NCBI GenBank assembly: GCA_003339415.1
Contig: PDHQ01000049.1
Span: 72,746-136,745, forward strand
Length of the DNA: 64,000 nt
Reading direction: 5' to 3'
Origin: Ophiocordyceps camponoti-saundersi (nom. inval.)
Lineage: Eukaryota > Ascomycota > Sordariomycetes > Hypocreales > Ophiocordycipitaceae
Both the position numbers and the translations under genes were made by a program. Below are positions 10,350-21,225 of this stretch, piece after piece. Positions within the stretch are counted from its first letter, which is position 1; each line of letters opens with the position of its first letter. The notes under the pieces are model-generated. The model was not told where the DNA came from. It saw nothing but the letters and a program-made list of their open reading frames with translations, and did not search any database.

Positions 10350-11575
10350 CATTTTGGTAGTGCTTGGGGGCTTTATACTCTTAGTGCATCATTATTTCCC
10401 CCTTTTTTTTGGTTCATATTTGGCTTTGGGACTGGAGATGCTGGGAACACTGGATACACACGGTCATAAAAAGCAAGGAGTTTTTGAGGACGCTAGGATG
10501 AGATCAGGCAAGTAGGTGGTTGAGGAGGCGGCTATCGATAGTCCCCTGTTGTCTCTCGAGGTCATGACCCTGAGAGAGGATTGTATTCAAGTAGGTACGG
10601 ATGGAAGAAGTTTTCATTTAGTCTGAAGCGGTATTACCAGGTCATCCGTGTGTCTCTGCGGAGGCTAGACAGATTATAACAGGTAGGTAGGAATTGACGT
10701 CTTGATCAACCGGTCAAGGAAGAGGCTGGTGGTCGACATTCGAATGAGCAATCCGTAGGTATATGACGGTATATAACTGCCAACCTGGTGGGCAGGCATG
10801 ACGCCCTGCTACGGTAGGCACGATTGGTACGGCCGCGGGCATATATTGGCATTTGGCACTCCCCCCCCTCCCCTTCCCCTTCTTGTAGACAGATCAATCA
10901 TCCTTAGACGAAATTGAGCACGGCCATTTTGCTGCTTTAAGGCACTTATCCTATCCTTCTATCACATAGTGACTCAGGGTACACACATACACCGCAGCGG
11001 AGTCACGACAGCAAGACATTGTCGCTTCCGCGGCATCTGCGTCGCCACGGCCGGTAGGCGTTGGAATTCCGGCGGGAAGGAGGACAAAAAAGAGAGAGAT
11101 GCTCACGTCCGGTCTGCCGGTGGCCGCTTCGCTCAAAGGAAGTCTGAGAGCAGAGATGGCGATTCCTTTCTCTTGTTCTTTCCGGTCGTCATGTCTGGCT
11201 ACGTTCCCCCTTTTGACGAGGAGTCGAGTCGGTATTGCCTCTTTTGGAGGGTTTTAATAATCGGCGATGGCAGATGAACATGGACAGTTGCAGCATCTGG
11301 TCGAATGCGAAGTGACACAAAACGCTCTACTTCCCCTCTTCAACTTCGACTTGTGTCTCAAACCTGGTCTGCCGGCTTCGTCATGTCCGCATGCCAAGGC
11401 CTGGTGAAGGTGATGCAGACCGAAGCCGCCCCCTATAGGACGTCGGCCCAGTAGGCTATTCCGAATAGCTTTGAGTCGTGAGAGATCAGGGTGGCCCACG
11501 CTCGTTCGGTGCCCTTTTTTTCCTTTCTTTCTCATCGTACGATACTGTCGACGAACAACGGCCGGTCTCGGGGGC
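10350..11575. other. Intergenic region carrying a dispersed repeat copy
   Basis: The 3' flank of the 1031-residue gene, then dispersed repeat copy A (10785-10945), then the upstream region of the MFS transporter. Open frames here (for example 10969-11277 on plus, 11254-11577 on minus) carry no recognisable motif and I treat them as chance. Confidence 0.5.
10785..10945 (-). repeat. Dispersed 145-165 bp repeat, copy A
   Basis: Read on the minus strand, it starts TGCCTTAAAGCAGC, has a central G-rich run, then the TATGCCCGCGGCCGTACC block, and ends in a GCAGG...CCTGCCCACCA hairpin. It matches four other copies in the window (18431, 37327, 37961, 42491). The flank before the TGCC start (AGAAGGATAGGATAA) also resembles the flanks of other copies, so the true left end may lie about 20 bp further out. 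Confidence 0.85.
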
Positions 11576-13349
11576 ATGGATCAAGCTGCCGCGGCTTCGG
11601 CTTCGGCTCCGCGCCGTCGGCCGCCGTCACGGTATCCGGAGAAGAAGCTCGAGGCGGGCGAGACGGTTGAGAATGTCTTCGTGGCCGGAGGGGAGGACAT
11701 CTTGTCGTTGCAGGATGTCGACCCTGTACTGAACATGAAGATGCGGTTGGTAAATGATGTGAGTGTTGGACAGGGGGTGGACCAAGTCGTTTTGATGTTC
11801 TGCGCTGATGGCTTTCATCTGGTTCCAGGCGATTGACGAGCTCGGTTGGACTGGGTACCATGTCAAGCTCTTCTTTCTCAATGGCTTCGGGTCGGTCATA
11901 TCACCTGTATCCTGTTTCTTGGCGAACATCAGATTCACCCATCTCTTCACAGCTATTCGGTCGACTCTATGATTCTCAATTTCCAATCCATCGTCTCCGA
12001 GCAGGCCTACCGCGAGCTCGGGCACGATGGCTACAGGAATGCGCTGACGATTGCCGTCTACTGCGGCATGCTCTCCGGCGCCATCTTCTGGGGCTCCTTT
12101 GCCGACATCATAGGCCGCAAAATCGCCTTCAACTTGACGCTCTTCATGTGCGCCGCCTGCTGCGCCATTGCCGGCGCCATGCCAAATTGGCCTTCTCTCG
12201 GTCTCTTCATCGCCTTGCTCGGATTCGGCGGCGGCGGAAACCTCATCCTCGACTCGGTCGTTTTCCTCGAATATCTGCCCAGCTCAAAGCAGTGGTTGCT
12301 GACGGCGCTCGCCTGCTGGTGGGGGTTAGGTCAAGCTACAGCTAGTGCCATAGGATGGGCCTTCCTGGTACCGGAGCGATGGAACTGTGAGGTCGGCGAT
12401 GTTTGCTCCCAAAGCAACAACTGGGGCTGGCGCTTCACCCTCTTCACCGGTGGCGGCCTCGTTCTCGCCCTTTCGCTTCTCCGCGTCACCGTCATCCGCC
12501 TGCGCGAGACTCCCAAATACCAGCTGAGTGTGGGCAAGGACGCCGAGCTCGTCGAGACGTTTCACTACCTGGCTCACAAGTACAATCGTCCTTGCTCTTT
12601 GACGCTGGAGAAGCTCGAGTCTTGCGGCTCCATCCAGTCCGCCGGCCGTCGCAATCGCTTCTTCCTTGTCGAGGCCCTGGCTCATGTCCGGGGCCTCTTT
12701 TGTACAAGGAAGATGGCCATCTCGACCACTATGCTCTGGACGTCGTGGGCCATCATCGGATTAGCCTACGCGCTCTTCTTCGTCTTTTTGCCGTAAGTAG
12801 GCGGATGACTGTCACAAACAAGAGTCGACTGGCTGTTGACGGCCCTTGTCTAGGACGTACTTGAGCAACAGCGGAGTCGCGTTCCAGCGGCCGAAATTCG
12901 AAACATGGCGCAACCTAGTCATCACCGACCTGAGCGGCGTTCCGGGTCCCATCTTGGCCGGCCTCCTCTGCAATCTGAGATTGCTGGGCCGTAGATACAC
13001 AATGACCATCGGCGCGCTCTGCACTGCAGCCTTCTTCTTCGCTTATCCGATGGTCAAGACGGCGACACAAGACCTGATTATCAGCAGCTTCGTCGCCTTC
13101 TTCATACACGTCTACTACGGCACGCTCTATGCCTACACGCCCGAGGTACTCCCAAGCGCCCACCGAGGGACGGGCAACGGCATCGCCGTGGCCTGCAATC
13201 GTATCATGGGCATCTTGTCGGCCGTAATCGCCACGGTGGCTGATACCTCGACCCCGGCACCTCTGTACACCTGCGGGGGGTTGCTCATCGCGGCTGCTGT
13301 GTTGGCTGCCATGTTTCCCCTGGAGCCTTGCAACCGCAGGAGCTCGTAA
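11576..13349 (+). CDS. MFS transporter, SVOP/SV2-like sugar-porter-type
   Basis: 526-residue, 12-segment-type transporter. Exons: 11576-11758, 11829-11890, 11953-12792, 12854-13349. Joins restore ND|AIDELGWTGYHVKLFFLNGFG|YSVDSM and FLP|TYLSNSG. The N-terminal cytosolic part (about 60 residues) is Ala/Arg-rich. GWTGYHVKLFF and IQSIV-like SIVSEQAYREL are typical of SVOP-like fungal transporters. The loop 2-3 signature is GSFADIIGRK at about residues 129-138. GFGGGGNLILDSVVFLEYLP follows in segments 4-5, and the second half begins about residue 300. Substrate not predictable; related yeast protein YCR023C is an uncharacterised vacuolar MFS protein. Intron 2 uses donor GTCGGT. Neighbouring permeases suggest a transporter-rich stretch, not an operon-like unit. 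Confidence 0.87.
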
Positions 13350-16300
13350 GTCGGGCCACAGCCGAGAAAAAAAAGAGCTCTTATATGGGATCCGAGGCAT
13401 GGCTACCTAATACTTTCCGCAAGTACTCTCGTGTCAGTATCGTCAGGCTATGAGAAGGCTTTTACAAAACCTCCAAGACAAAATGAGTGTCGAAGAAGAA
13501 GGTGATGAAGACTCAGATACGCCGCGTAAATGGACTGATTGTGCTCGTCGTAGCATCAGCGGCCTGTGCGTGTCCTGCCGCATACCATGCCTTGAAGAGC
13601 TGAACAATCTGCTGGCGAGAAGAGCCACACTTGTGACATATCGATGGACGGCTGGCTGGCTTGATTCGTATGTACGATGGACTGCACGGCTGATCGACAG
13701 AGGAAAGATGCCCTTGTGTGTCAGCAATGAGCCATCCGTCGACCAGCGCCGCCCGTCCCATTGGGCAAAGGCCGACCAAGGATTGGCCACGAGCTCCTCG
13801 GGGACACCGAAGGCTGTTGGGTGAGTGAGTGGGTGAGTATAAGCGTGGGTGTGTGGGTGGGTGAGAGAAACCTCACCCCCCCCTCACCAACAGAGTATGT
13901 GACGGGGCGAGGAAGCCTTCTAGAATGCAGATGGATGTGGCGTCTGAAGAAGCTGGACTCGGCCTTGTTACCGCGGCTATGCGAAGAAGCGTTACGTTGC
14001 ATAGTACCTAATGTCAGCCGGGCCATTCTTCCCAGAGGGCTGAGCAGCCGCTTTGACTCGTCCAGAACGTCTTCTCTTTTCCCCTTGCTTTTCACCGTTA
14101 GGGCGACCCATGAATGGTGAGCGGCTCAGCTACAATCACGTCTGTGACCTGTCTGCCTACCTGCCTACTTTCTACCTTACATTCAAGGTTAGAATGCCTC
14201 GCCTCTCATGCGGACTAGGTGGCTTTGGACATGCGATTATCTGGCCTGCGTTGTGCCGACCGCAGATCGTCGGTTCCGTCCCTAAGGCGCTCAATACGGC
14301 AAGGAAGACGGCCGAATACGATATGTTCCTTCGTCCCGCTGTGGCTTACTGTAGTTTGTGGGCTGTGCTATGCAGGGCTGGGGAGGCTCGCCGCTCAGAG
14401 ACGCATCACAGGTGAGGAGGTAGGAGTGTGCGGTCTCACTGCTTTTCGCCGAGAGGGGGGAAAGGAGGGGCTTATTAGGAAGATAGGGTACGGATACCCC
14501 GTACGCCAGTACATCTAAACGAAGGTGGGCAGAGCGGGAACCTTTGAAGATGCGCAGTCGGGACGAAGGGAAGGGGAGCGGACGGAAGTTTGGTTTGGTT
14601 TAGCGATGGTTGAATTGCCGTGGAGATTTTGAGTGTTTGTATCCGCGTGTTGATATGTAACACGTACCCTGGAATAGAAAGGCCTTATCTGTGGAGATTT
14701 CTGTCTATCGTGGAATCTTCATGCACTACCTCCAAGGTAGCTTAGTGGCTCCACTTCCCTGTATCTAGACGTTTCGTCCAAGCTTACATACTAGGTTCCA
14801 GCTAGGTACCTACCTGGATAAGTGGAAGCTCTATCCCACGACTCAAGATCCAAACCCTCGCTGCGGTTTCTTGCCTGCACCTTACTAGATACCTACTTAC
14901 CTAGGTAGGTAGGTAGGCATAGAGGCTAAGGCGGACCCAGACAGATAAACAAGACGTCAAGCTAATACGATGACATTTGCGTATTTTTGTACGGATATGT
15001 GCGGAGTACAGATAGTACTACTGATAGCCGTACATACATACATGTACTATGTAATATATGTACAGGTAAGCACGGGGCGACGGCCCGGCTGCGTGGGGGA
15101 TTCGGAGGATAAGCCCAGTGGGACCAGGGTCCGTTCAAGAAACCTGACGACCGTCCTGCTTCACATGCTGATGCATGTATGTACATACAGTGGCCCTTCC
15201 AGCATATGTAGGTAGGTACGCATGTACATACATATGTACTTCACAGCTGTCATGGGCCATCCATCACGATTCATGGGCAATGGAATTGTGCACCCGCCTC
15301 CCCCCTCTTTTGCTGTCAGTCAAGCTTCAAAGCCTAGTAGGCAGAAACCCGGGGTCATCAAAAAAGGTTAAAAAAGAAAACACGGAGTGCCCCGACAGAT
15401 CCGCGCTTCTGGATTAAGCATGAATCCCAATCACGGGGGGGGAGGGGCGACTCCACTGCATACCTCCCTGAGTAGGTACCTAGGTTTGCCTGCCTATCTG
15501 GGTATTTATCTTGCTGTCTCTCTAAAAGACGCGCTTGTGTGCGCCTACCACACTAGGTAGTGTGAGGAGAGTCATGTAGGTATGTTTGTGCCATGCCATG
15601 TCTTATCCATAGCGCCGCCGATGCCTACCTACCTACTTATTCACCCGAGTTTTTTTTGCCCTTCCCCTCTTCTTTCCCTCTTTTCGCCTCTCCTCTTCTC
15701 GTCCCCCCTCCTTATTCTACTTACTCGCTTCCTGCTCTCGTCTGCGCCGCGTTAGAACGTGAAGAGAAGGAGCCTCGTGGCGCAGCTTAGGTACAGGCGC
15801 ACACGGCTGCGTGTTTCCGCAACGCGTCCCATCCGCCCTTTCTTTTTTCTTCTTGTGTCATCCGATTTCTTACCTCTTACAGCCCTTCATCCCCCCCTTC
15901 CCCTCCCTCTCCCCTCCTCACCCCTCCTTACCGCTCACATGTACGGGCACTACCAATATCTACATCGCACCACCACATCATCCTTCCAGAAGGCTTTCAT
16001 CCCGGCTTAAGAAGGGCCGACTCTTCCACAAGACCGAAGAGAGAAGCAAAAAAAAAAAAAAAAAACTCACCTCGGCAAGGATTGTTGACTCTGCGCACTC
16101 CAACATTATTCTACTAGACGGTCGGTCTTCTCCTTTCTGCCTATCTGTCTATTACCAGCTGTTTGAGCGGCGCCGTCGCCCTTTCCCCTCTCTACCTCCC
16201 CCCCCCTCCTTTTTCGACGACCCCTGCGCGCTCATTTTCCCCTTCTCTCTCCCCCATCTTTCATCGCCATCAACTCTCTTCCTCTCTTCGGGCGCGTTCA

Positions 16301-16358
16301 TCTTAGCGACAGCCTTTCTCACATGTCGTACTCGTTAAAGAGTTATCGTTAGTCCATC
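13350..16358. other. Long intergenic region without recognised gene
   Basis: About 3 kb. It contains GTGAG/GTGGG microsatellite (about 13823-13866), several CCTAGGTA/TAGG tracts (about 14805-14815, 14895-14915, 15200-15210, 15473-15484), CATA repeats (about 15030-15060) and an inverted repeat CACACTAGGTAGTGTG near 15549. From about 15640 to 16358 it is strongly C/T-rich with an A run at about 16049-16066, consistent with the promoter and leader of the amino-acid permease. Reading frames up to 175 codons exist in the C/T-rich part but are Ser/Pro/Leu/Phe-only translations of pyrimidine tracts. No tRNA was recognised. Confidence 0.5.
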
Positions 16359-18260
16359 ATGTCTTCCAAAGATGAGCCCGTCGGCGGCGAGAAGGGCATC
16401 GGCCTCGGCCAAGAGAGCGCCCAACATGTCATCTCCAAAGAGGAGCCCGCTCCCCTCTATCGGGATCCCAACTTTTTCACCCGGTCTGGCCTCAACTTGG
16501 AGTCATTCAAAATGGCTCAGTACGGTTACGGCATCACCGAACTCGAGCGTCCCTTGAAGACACGGCATTTGCACATGATCGCTATTGGCGGCTCCATCGG
16601 TGCAGGCTTTTTCGTCGGTTCGGGTCAGGCGTTTAGCAAAGGAGTGGGTGCTCTCTTTTTTTGATACTTGGATAAGGCGATTGGTCACTGACACTGAGTA
16701 GGGGCCAGGGAGTGTTCTCATCGACTTTCTCATTATTGGCGTTATGATGTTCAATGTCGGTCAGTATTATCACCCCGGTCCGAATTGGCCCTTCCACCGC
16801 TGACCTTCTACTTCGCAAAATTAGTGTACGCTCTCGGCGAGCTTTCGGTTCTCTATCCCGTCTCTGGCGGCTTCTACACCTACTCGACACGCTTTATTGA
16901 CCCCGCTTGGGGTTTTGCCATGGGATGGAATTACGTCTTCCAATGGGCTATCGTTCTCCCACTCGAATTAACTGTGTGTGGTATAACGATTCAGTACTGG
17001 AATGCGGAAATATCTGTCGGCGTCTGGATCGCAGTCTTCCTTGCAGCAATTATCATTGTCAATATCTTTGGAGCCCTTGGTTACGCCGAAGAGGAATTCT
17101 GGGCGTCGTGCTTCAAGCTCGCTGCTACCGTCATCTTCATGATCATCGCCCTTGTCCTGGTCTGCGGCGGCGGTCCCAAAGATGGTCGATACGGCGAATT
17201 TTGGGGGGACCGTTACTGGCATGATCCCGGTGCCTTCAAAAACGGCTTTAAGGGCTTCTGCTCTGTCTTCGTTACCGCCGCTTTTGCGTTTTCCGGTACC
17301 GAGCTCGTCGGTCTGGCTGCTGCAGAGTCCAGCAATCCCGTAAAAGCTCTTCCCGGCGCTATCAAGCAGGTCTTCTGGCGAATCACCCTTTTCTACATAC
17401 TCGGTCTTACCTTTGTCGGTCTACTTATCGATTCTAATGACCCGGCTCTGCTGTCCGATACCGCCTTCGCTGATGTCAAGGCTTCGCCCTTTGTCCTGGT
17501 CGGCAAGTACGCTAATCTAAGGGGCTTCGATCACTTTATGAATCTTGTCATTCTCGTTTCCGTGCTGTCAATCGGCGTTTCCGGTGTCTACGGCGGCTCA
17601 CGCACTCTGACTGCTCTAGCTCAGCAGGGCTACGCCCCGAAGATCTTCACATATATCGACAAGTCCGGTCGACCCTTGCCATCGGTCGCCATCATCATCG
17701 CCTTCGGCTTTCTGGCATTTATCAATTTAGACGCCAAAGGTCCGGTTATTTTCGACTGGCTTCAAGCGCTATCGGGTCTTGCGGCACTCTTTACCTGGGG
17801 ATCCATCTGCCTCGCTCACATCCGATTCCGCACAGCTTGGAAATACCACGGTCATTCCCTCGACGAGATTCCTTTCAGGGCTGCCTTCGGTGTCACGGGC
17901 TCATGGATCGGTTTGGGCCTTTGTATCCTCGTGCTGATCGCTCAGGTGAGTGATTACTGATTCTTGGTCATGAACGCCTACTGACGATGCCCTGCATAGT
18001 TCTATACCGCCGTGGCTGCTCCCGTAGGCAAGTCAGGCATCGGCACTGCCGAGGGATTCTTCAAGTCGTATCTCGCCGTCCCGGTCGTCATCGCATTCTG
18101 GCTCGGTGGGTACCTGTGGAAGCGCACTGGCTGGCTTCGAACGCATCAAATCGATGTCGACGAAGGGCGTCGGCAGCTTGATTGGGACGAGATCCGCGCC
18201 TATCGGGAGAAGGTATCATCCTATCCGGCTTGGAGACGCGTCGTCCACGCGATGTTCTGA
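16359..18260 (+). CDS. Amino-acid permease, YAT family (GAP1/INDA1-like)
   Basis: 574-residue amino-acid/proton symporter of the fungal YAT subfamily of the APC superfamily, expected at the plasma membrane. Exons: 16359-16643, 16702-16759, 16825-17945, 18000-18260. The 58-nt exon 2 is required to rebuild the conserved run [31 protein letters not shown]. Family motifs seen: [20 protein letters not shown] (about residues 71-90, the substrate-binding broken helix 1), [46 protein letters not shown] and the C-terminal DEIPFRA before the last segments. About twelve hydrophobic segments can be counted. The short acidic/lysine-containing N-terminus is the usual site of ubiquitin-dependent turnover in this family (established for yeast Gap1). 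Substrate range cannot be read; broad specificity is the default inference. Confidence 0.92.
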
Positions 18261-19038
18261 GGGTCGTCGTGAAGTCGCGAAAGCACCTTCTGCGGACCTG
18301 GGAGAGAAAAGGAGGAAGAATGATTGTGAATTCAGGGACTCGGTGTTGGAGGCAGCATACAATGTCCGGCGCGCATCGCCTATATGAGAAGCCGGCGTGA
18401 GGACGATGTAGTAGAAGGAGAGGGGATTGATCCCTCAAAGCAGCAAATGGGTCGTGCTCAATTTCACCCTAAGGATGATGATTTGTCTAGAAGAGGGGCA
18501 AGGGGGGCGTGCCAATTTATGACCGCAGCCGTACCAATCGTTCCATCCGTGGCAGGGCCTCGTCCTTACCCATCAGTAGTAGTGACACCTCAGTTTCCTA
18601 AGGAGTACTTCGATAGATGATGTCGGAAGGGAAAAGATGATAATGCTCACTACCTGCGTATCACGCATGTATGTACGTCCGGATGATAACTTGGGGTTCC
18701 CATATCCGGAGCCGATACGTATAATTAAGCTACTGGATCAAGTTGCATGGGTAATCTGACATCGGAACGGATCGAAAAATGCGACGACGGAGCGGTCTTG
18801 GCTTACTGGTAGGTAGGTGTGTATCTATGGCGTTGTGGATGGATAGAACTTCGATGAGCGATTCCTGTGGCGGCGGGGAAAGAACGGAGCCTCGTGGCAG
18901 TGGGTTCGGTGTGGAGAATTGCATGTGATAAGATCTTCCTGACTCAGCATATGACTTCCTATGGCAAGCCTTCGACGTCTGCTGTCTCGAGTGCAGATGT
19001 CTTGCCTGTTTCCCACTCCTAAGTAGGGCACCCCCAAG
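18261..19038. other. Intergenic region carrying a dispersed repeat copy
   Basis: The 3' flank of the permease, repeat copy B (18431-18576), then the upstream region of the DUF1992 gene. Short frames only; no family motif seen. Confidence 0.5.
18431..18576 (+). repeat. Dispersed 145-165 bp repeat, copy B
   Basis: Starts TCCCTCAAAGCAGCAAATGG, then GTCGTGCTCAATTTCACC, a TAAGGATGATGAT block, a G-rich run, GTGCCAATTTATGACCGCAG and ends CCTTACCCATCAG. This is the most diverged of the five copies but collinear throughout, with the same internal pair of similar blocks (GTCGTGCTCAATTT and GCGTGCCAATTTA). Confidence 0.83.
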
Positions 19039-20538
19039 ATGCGAGTCGTCGAAACGATGGCTTGTGCATTGGGCCGGACATCTTTTCCCCGATGTAGGCT
19101 GGGAAGCTTGAAGAAACGGCCTCCAGTCGCTGCCCGGATGTCGTCGCGAGCAGGCGACCAGCCAGCACCGGAAGACGACCGACAGCAGCGTCGTCAAATG
19201 CCCGAGCCACCAGAGCCGGGGTCGATGGCACGGAAGTTGGAGGAGGCGACAGAGGAGGCATTACTGAGCGGCGGAACCGCTGGCAGACGAGCCGTCGGGG
19301 AGGCTGGATTCTCGGACGAGCTCAAGCAGAGGCTCATGGAAAGGATGGCCGATGCCAAGTTCAGGGAGGAACACAGGGCGGCCTTCGTCGAGGCGGTGCT
19401 TCCGGCGGCGGCGGCCGAGGGTACGAGGCGTACGGCTATGGCGCAGCCTTGGACTGGCTCCGAGCCGGTCGAAGACGCTATTCTTAGAATGCTGGACGAC
19501 GCAAAGAAGCCGTTGAAGCCCAACCTACGTGACAAATACGAGCCGACGGCGGTTGCGCGGCCGCCCAAAAGGCTTCGAGTTGTGAGTCCCCAGAAACGAG
19601 CTGCGAATGCTCGGGATCAAGCAGCCTTGTACACGGATATGGGCATCGGTTCCTCTAAGGGACTGAGTGAAGCGGAAAGAGAGGAGATGAAAAGGGAACT
19701 CCGGGAGAGGTTCCAGCCTGCAGCGCGGTCAATGCCCGTCTCCGCCTCGGGCCTGGCGGCGCTGGCCAACGAGAGAATTGAGCATGCCATTGCAAGAGGG
19801 CAATTCAAGGATCTACCACGGGGTAAGGCGGTTAAGACAGATCCTCTCGCGGCGAGCCCCTTTATCGACACAACCGAGTATCTCCTGAACAGGATGATCA
19901 AGCGGCAGGAGATTGTACCACCCTGGATCGAGAAGCAGCAGGAACTTGGCAGGGCGGCGCGCGTCTTCCGTGAACGGCTACGTAACGATTGGAAGCGTCA
20001 CGCGGCGAGGATGTTGGCGGCTAGGGGAGGCTCGCTGGAGGAGCAGATAAGGCGAGCGGAGGTATATGCTCAGGCAGAGAGAAGACAAAATGCCCAGAGC
20101 ACAGGCGCGGAAGACATGGTCTCGCTGCCGACGGCGAACGAGGCCGAAGCGCGACCTTTCCGTGACAGGGACTGGGAGCGGGCCGAGAGCGCTTACTTGA
20201 AGGCCTCGGTGGAGAATCTCAACAGACTAACGAGGAGCTACAACTTGATGGCGCCCGAGGTGGCGAGGAAGCCGTACTGGGCTCTCCAGCGGGAGCTGGA
20301 TGTATGCTTCGCTGAGGTGGCGCCACTACTGGCGGAGGAGATCAAGCAGAGAGCCGGCGGCGGCTCCAGGACGTTGCCGCTTCGAGGGGGGCAGTCGAGG
20401 ACGATTCAGGAACGAGGCGAGAGCTTTGTGGATCAGTGGAGGCGGAGGGATGATGTTCGGATTCATGTTGAGGCGGAGGAGAAGGCGTATGGGTTGAAGG
20501 AGTGGTGGAGGGATACGTGGAGGAGGTTGACAGGATAG
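19039..20538 (+). CDS. DUF1992 (DnaJ homologue subfamily C member 28, conserved region) protein
   Basis: Intron-free 499-residue protein. The conserved DUF1992 segment is clear at about residues 240-315: LANERIEHAIARGQFKDLP, GKAVKTDPLAASPFIDT, EYLLNRMIKRQEIVPPWIE. The family occurs in bacteria and in mitochondrial/Golgi DnaJC28 proteins, but no J domain (no HPD) is present here, so the protein is only the DUF1992 type. The N-terminus (residues 1-50) is basic and could be a mitochondrial presequence, which would suit the fungal homologues; this is inference. The rest is rich in Arg/Glu/Ala helices (for example RVFRERLRNDWKRHAARML). Molecular function is unknown. A later in-frame ATG at residue 7 or 34 is possible as the start. 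Confidence 0.85.
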   Translation: MRVVETMACALGRTSFPRCRLGSLKKRPPVAARMSSRAGDQPAPEDDRQQRRQMPEPPEPGSMARKLEEATEEALLSGGTAGRRAVGEAGFSDELKQRLMERMADAKFREEHRAAFVEAVLPAAAAEGTRRTAMAQPWTGSEPVEDAILRMLDDAKKPLKPNLRDKYEPTAVARPPKRLRVVSPQKRAANARDQAALYTDMGIGSSKGLSEAEREEMKRELRERFQPAARSMPVSASGLAALANERIEHAIARGQFKDLPRGKAVKTDPLAASPFIDTTEYLLNRMIKRQEIVPPWIEKQQELGRAARVFRERLRNDWKRHAARMLAARGGSLEEQIRRAEVYAQAERRQNAQSTGAEDMVSLPTANEAEARPFRDRDWERAESAYLKASVENLNRLTRSYNLMAPEVARKPYWALQRELDVCFAEVAPLLAEEIKQRAGGGSRTLPLRGGQSRTIQERGESFVDQWRRRDDVRIHVEAEEKAYGLKEWWRDTWRRLTG

Positions 20539-21225
20539 GGGTTGGGTGTAAGTCGATGTAGGTAGGTAGGCAGGGAGGTAGACAGCTTTTCCTTCCTCGT
20601 ATTTGATGAGATGCAGGTTTCTGACTTGCAGATAGGTGCTGGAATTTGAGCTGCGAGCCGCGTCTTTGATATTGCGCTCAATTGTGCGGATACGGATAGG
20701 CATATGGACAGTTGGGTGCGTCCGCCGTCCAATGAGAGCGAGGCTGAGATGTCAACAAGGGCTTTGTTTTGTGAAAGTGGGGACGAGAGGATGTGCAGTC
20801 AGGATCCGCAATTATGAGCGAATCAAAACCGGGGTAAGGGTGGATAGTGGGATAACTATGTATGTATGTATGTATGTACATAGTAAGCTTGACGAGCTAG
20901 CTCGATCTGGCATCTGGAATCTGCAGTGACGCTACGTGTGAATGCAACTGTGGGAGTGACTGTGTGGGCACCTCCATTTTTCCCTTTCCTCTACGGATAC
21001 GCCGTACTCCGTATCTACGTCGGTTCTATTTACCTGCTCGTACCTACATAGATCTCTCGTCTCCTTTCTTTCCCTCGTCATCTCTACGTCCGTACTAGGT
21101 ACGGATACGCATAGCCGGCCGAAGAAACCTGATCAAGCGAGACTTGGCCATCATCTCGACTTTCGTTGTTATGGCTTCACCTTCATGACCCCGCTCACTC
21201 CTGCGTCCATCTACATTGTACACTC
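20539..21225. other. Intergenic region with TAGG and TATG microsatellites
   Basis: Contains TAGG/AGG repeats just after the DUF1992 stop (about 20558-20582), a TATG run (about 20859-20880) and a C/T-rich promoter-like stretch (about 20980-21100). A very short upstream frame begins at ATG 21171 and stops after five codons, before the sugar transporter start at 21226. No gene recognised. Confidence 0.5.

Noticed and set aside
13450..13824. 124-codon frame after the MFS transporter
   Set aside because: No motif and no splice or family support; lies in a spacer with microsatellites.
15811..16338. 175-codon plus-strand frame before the amino-acid permease
   Set aside because: Pure pyrimidine-tract translation (Ser/Pro/Phe/Leu), in the promoter and leader.
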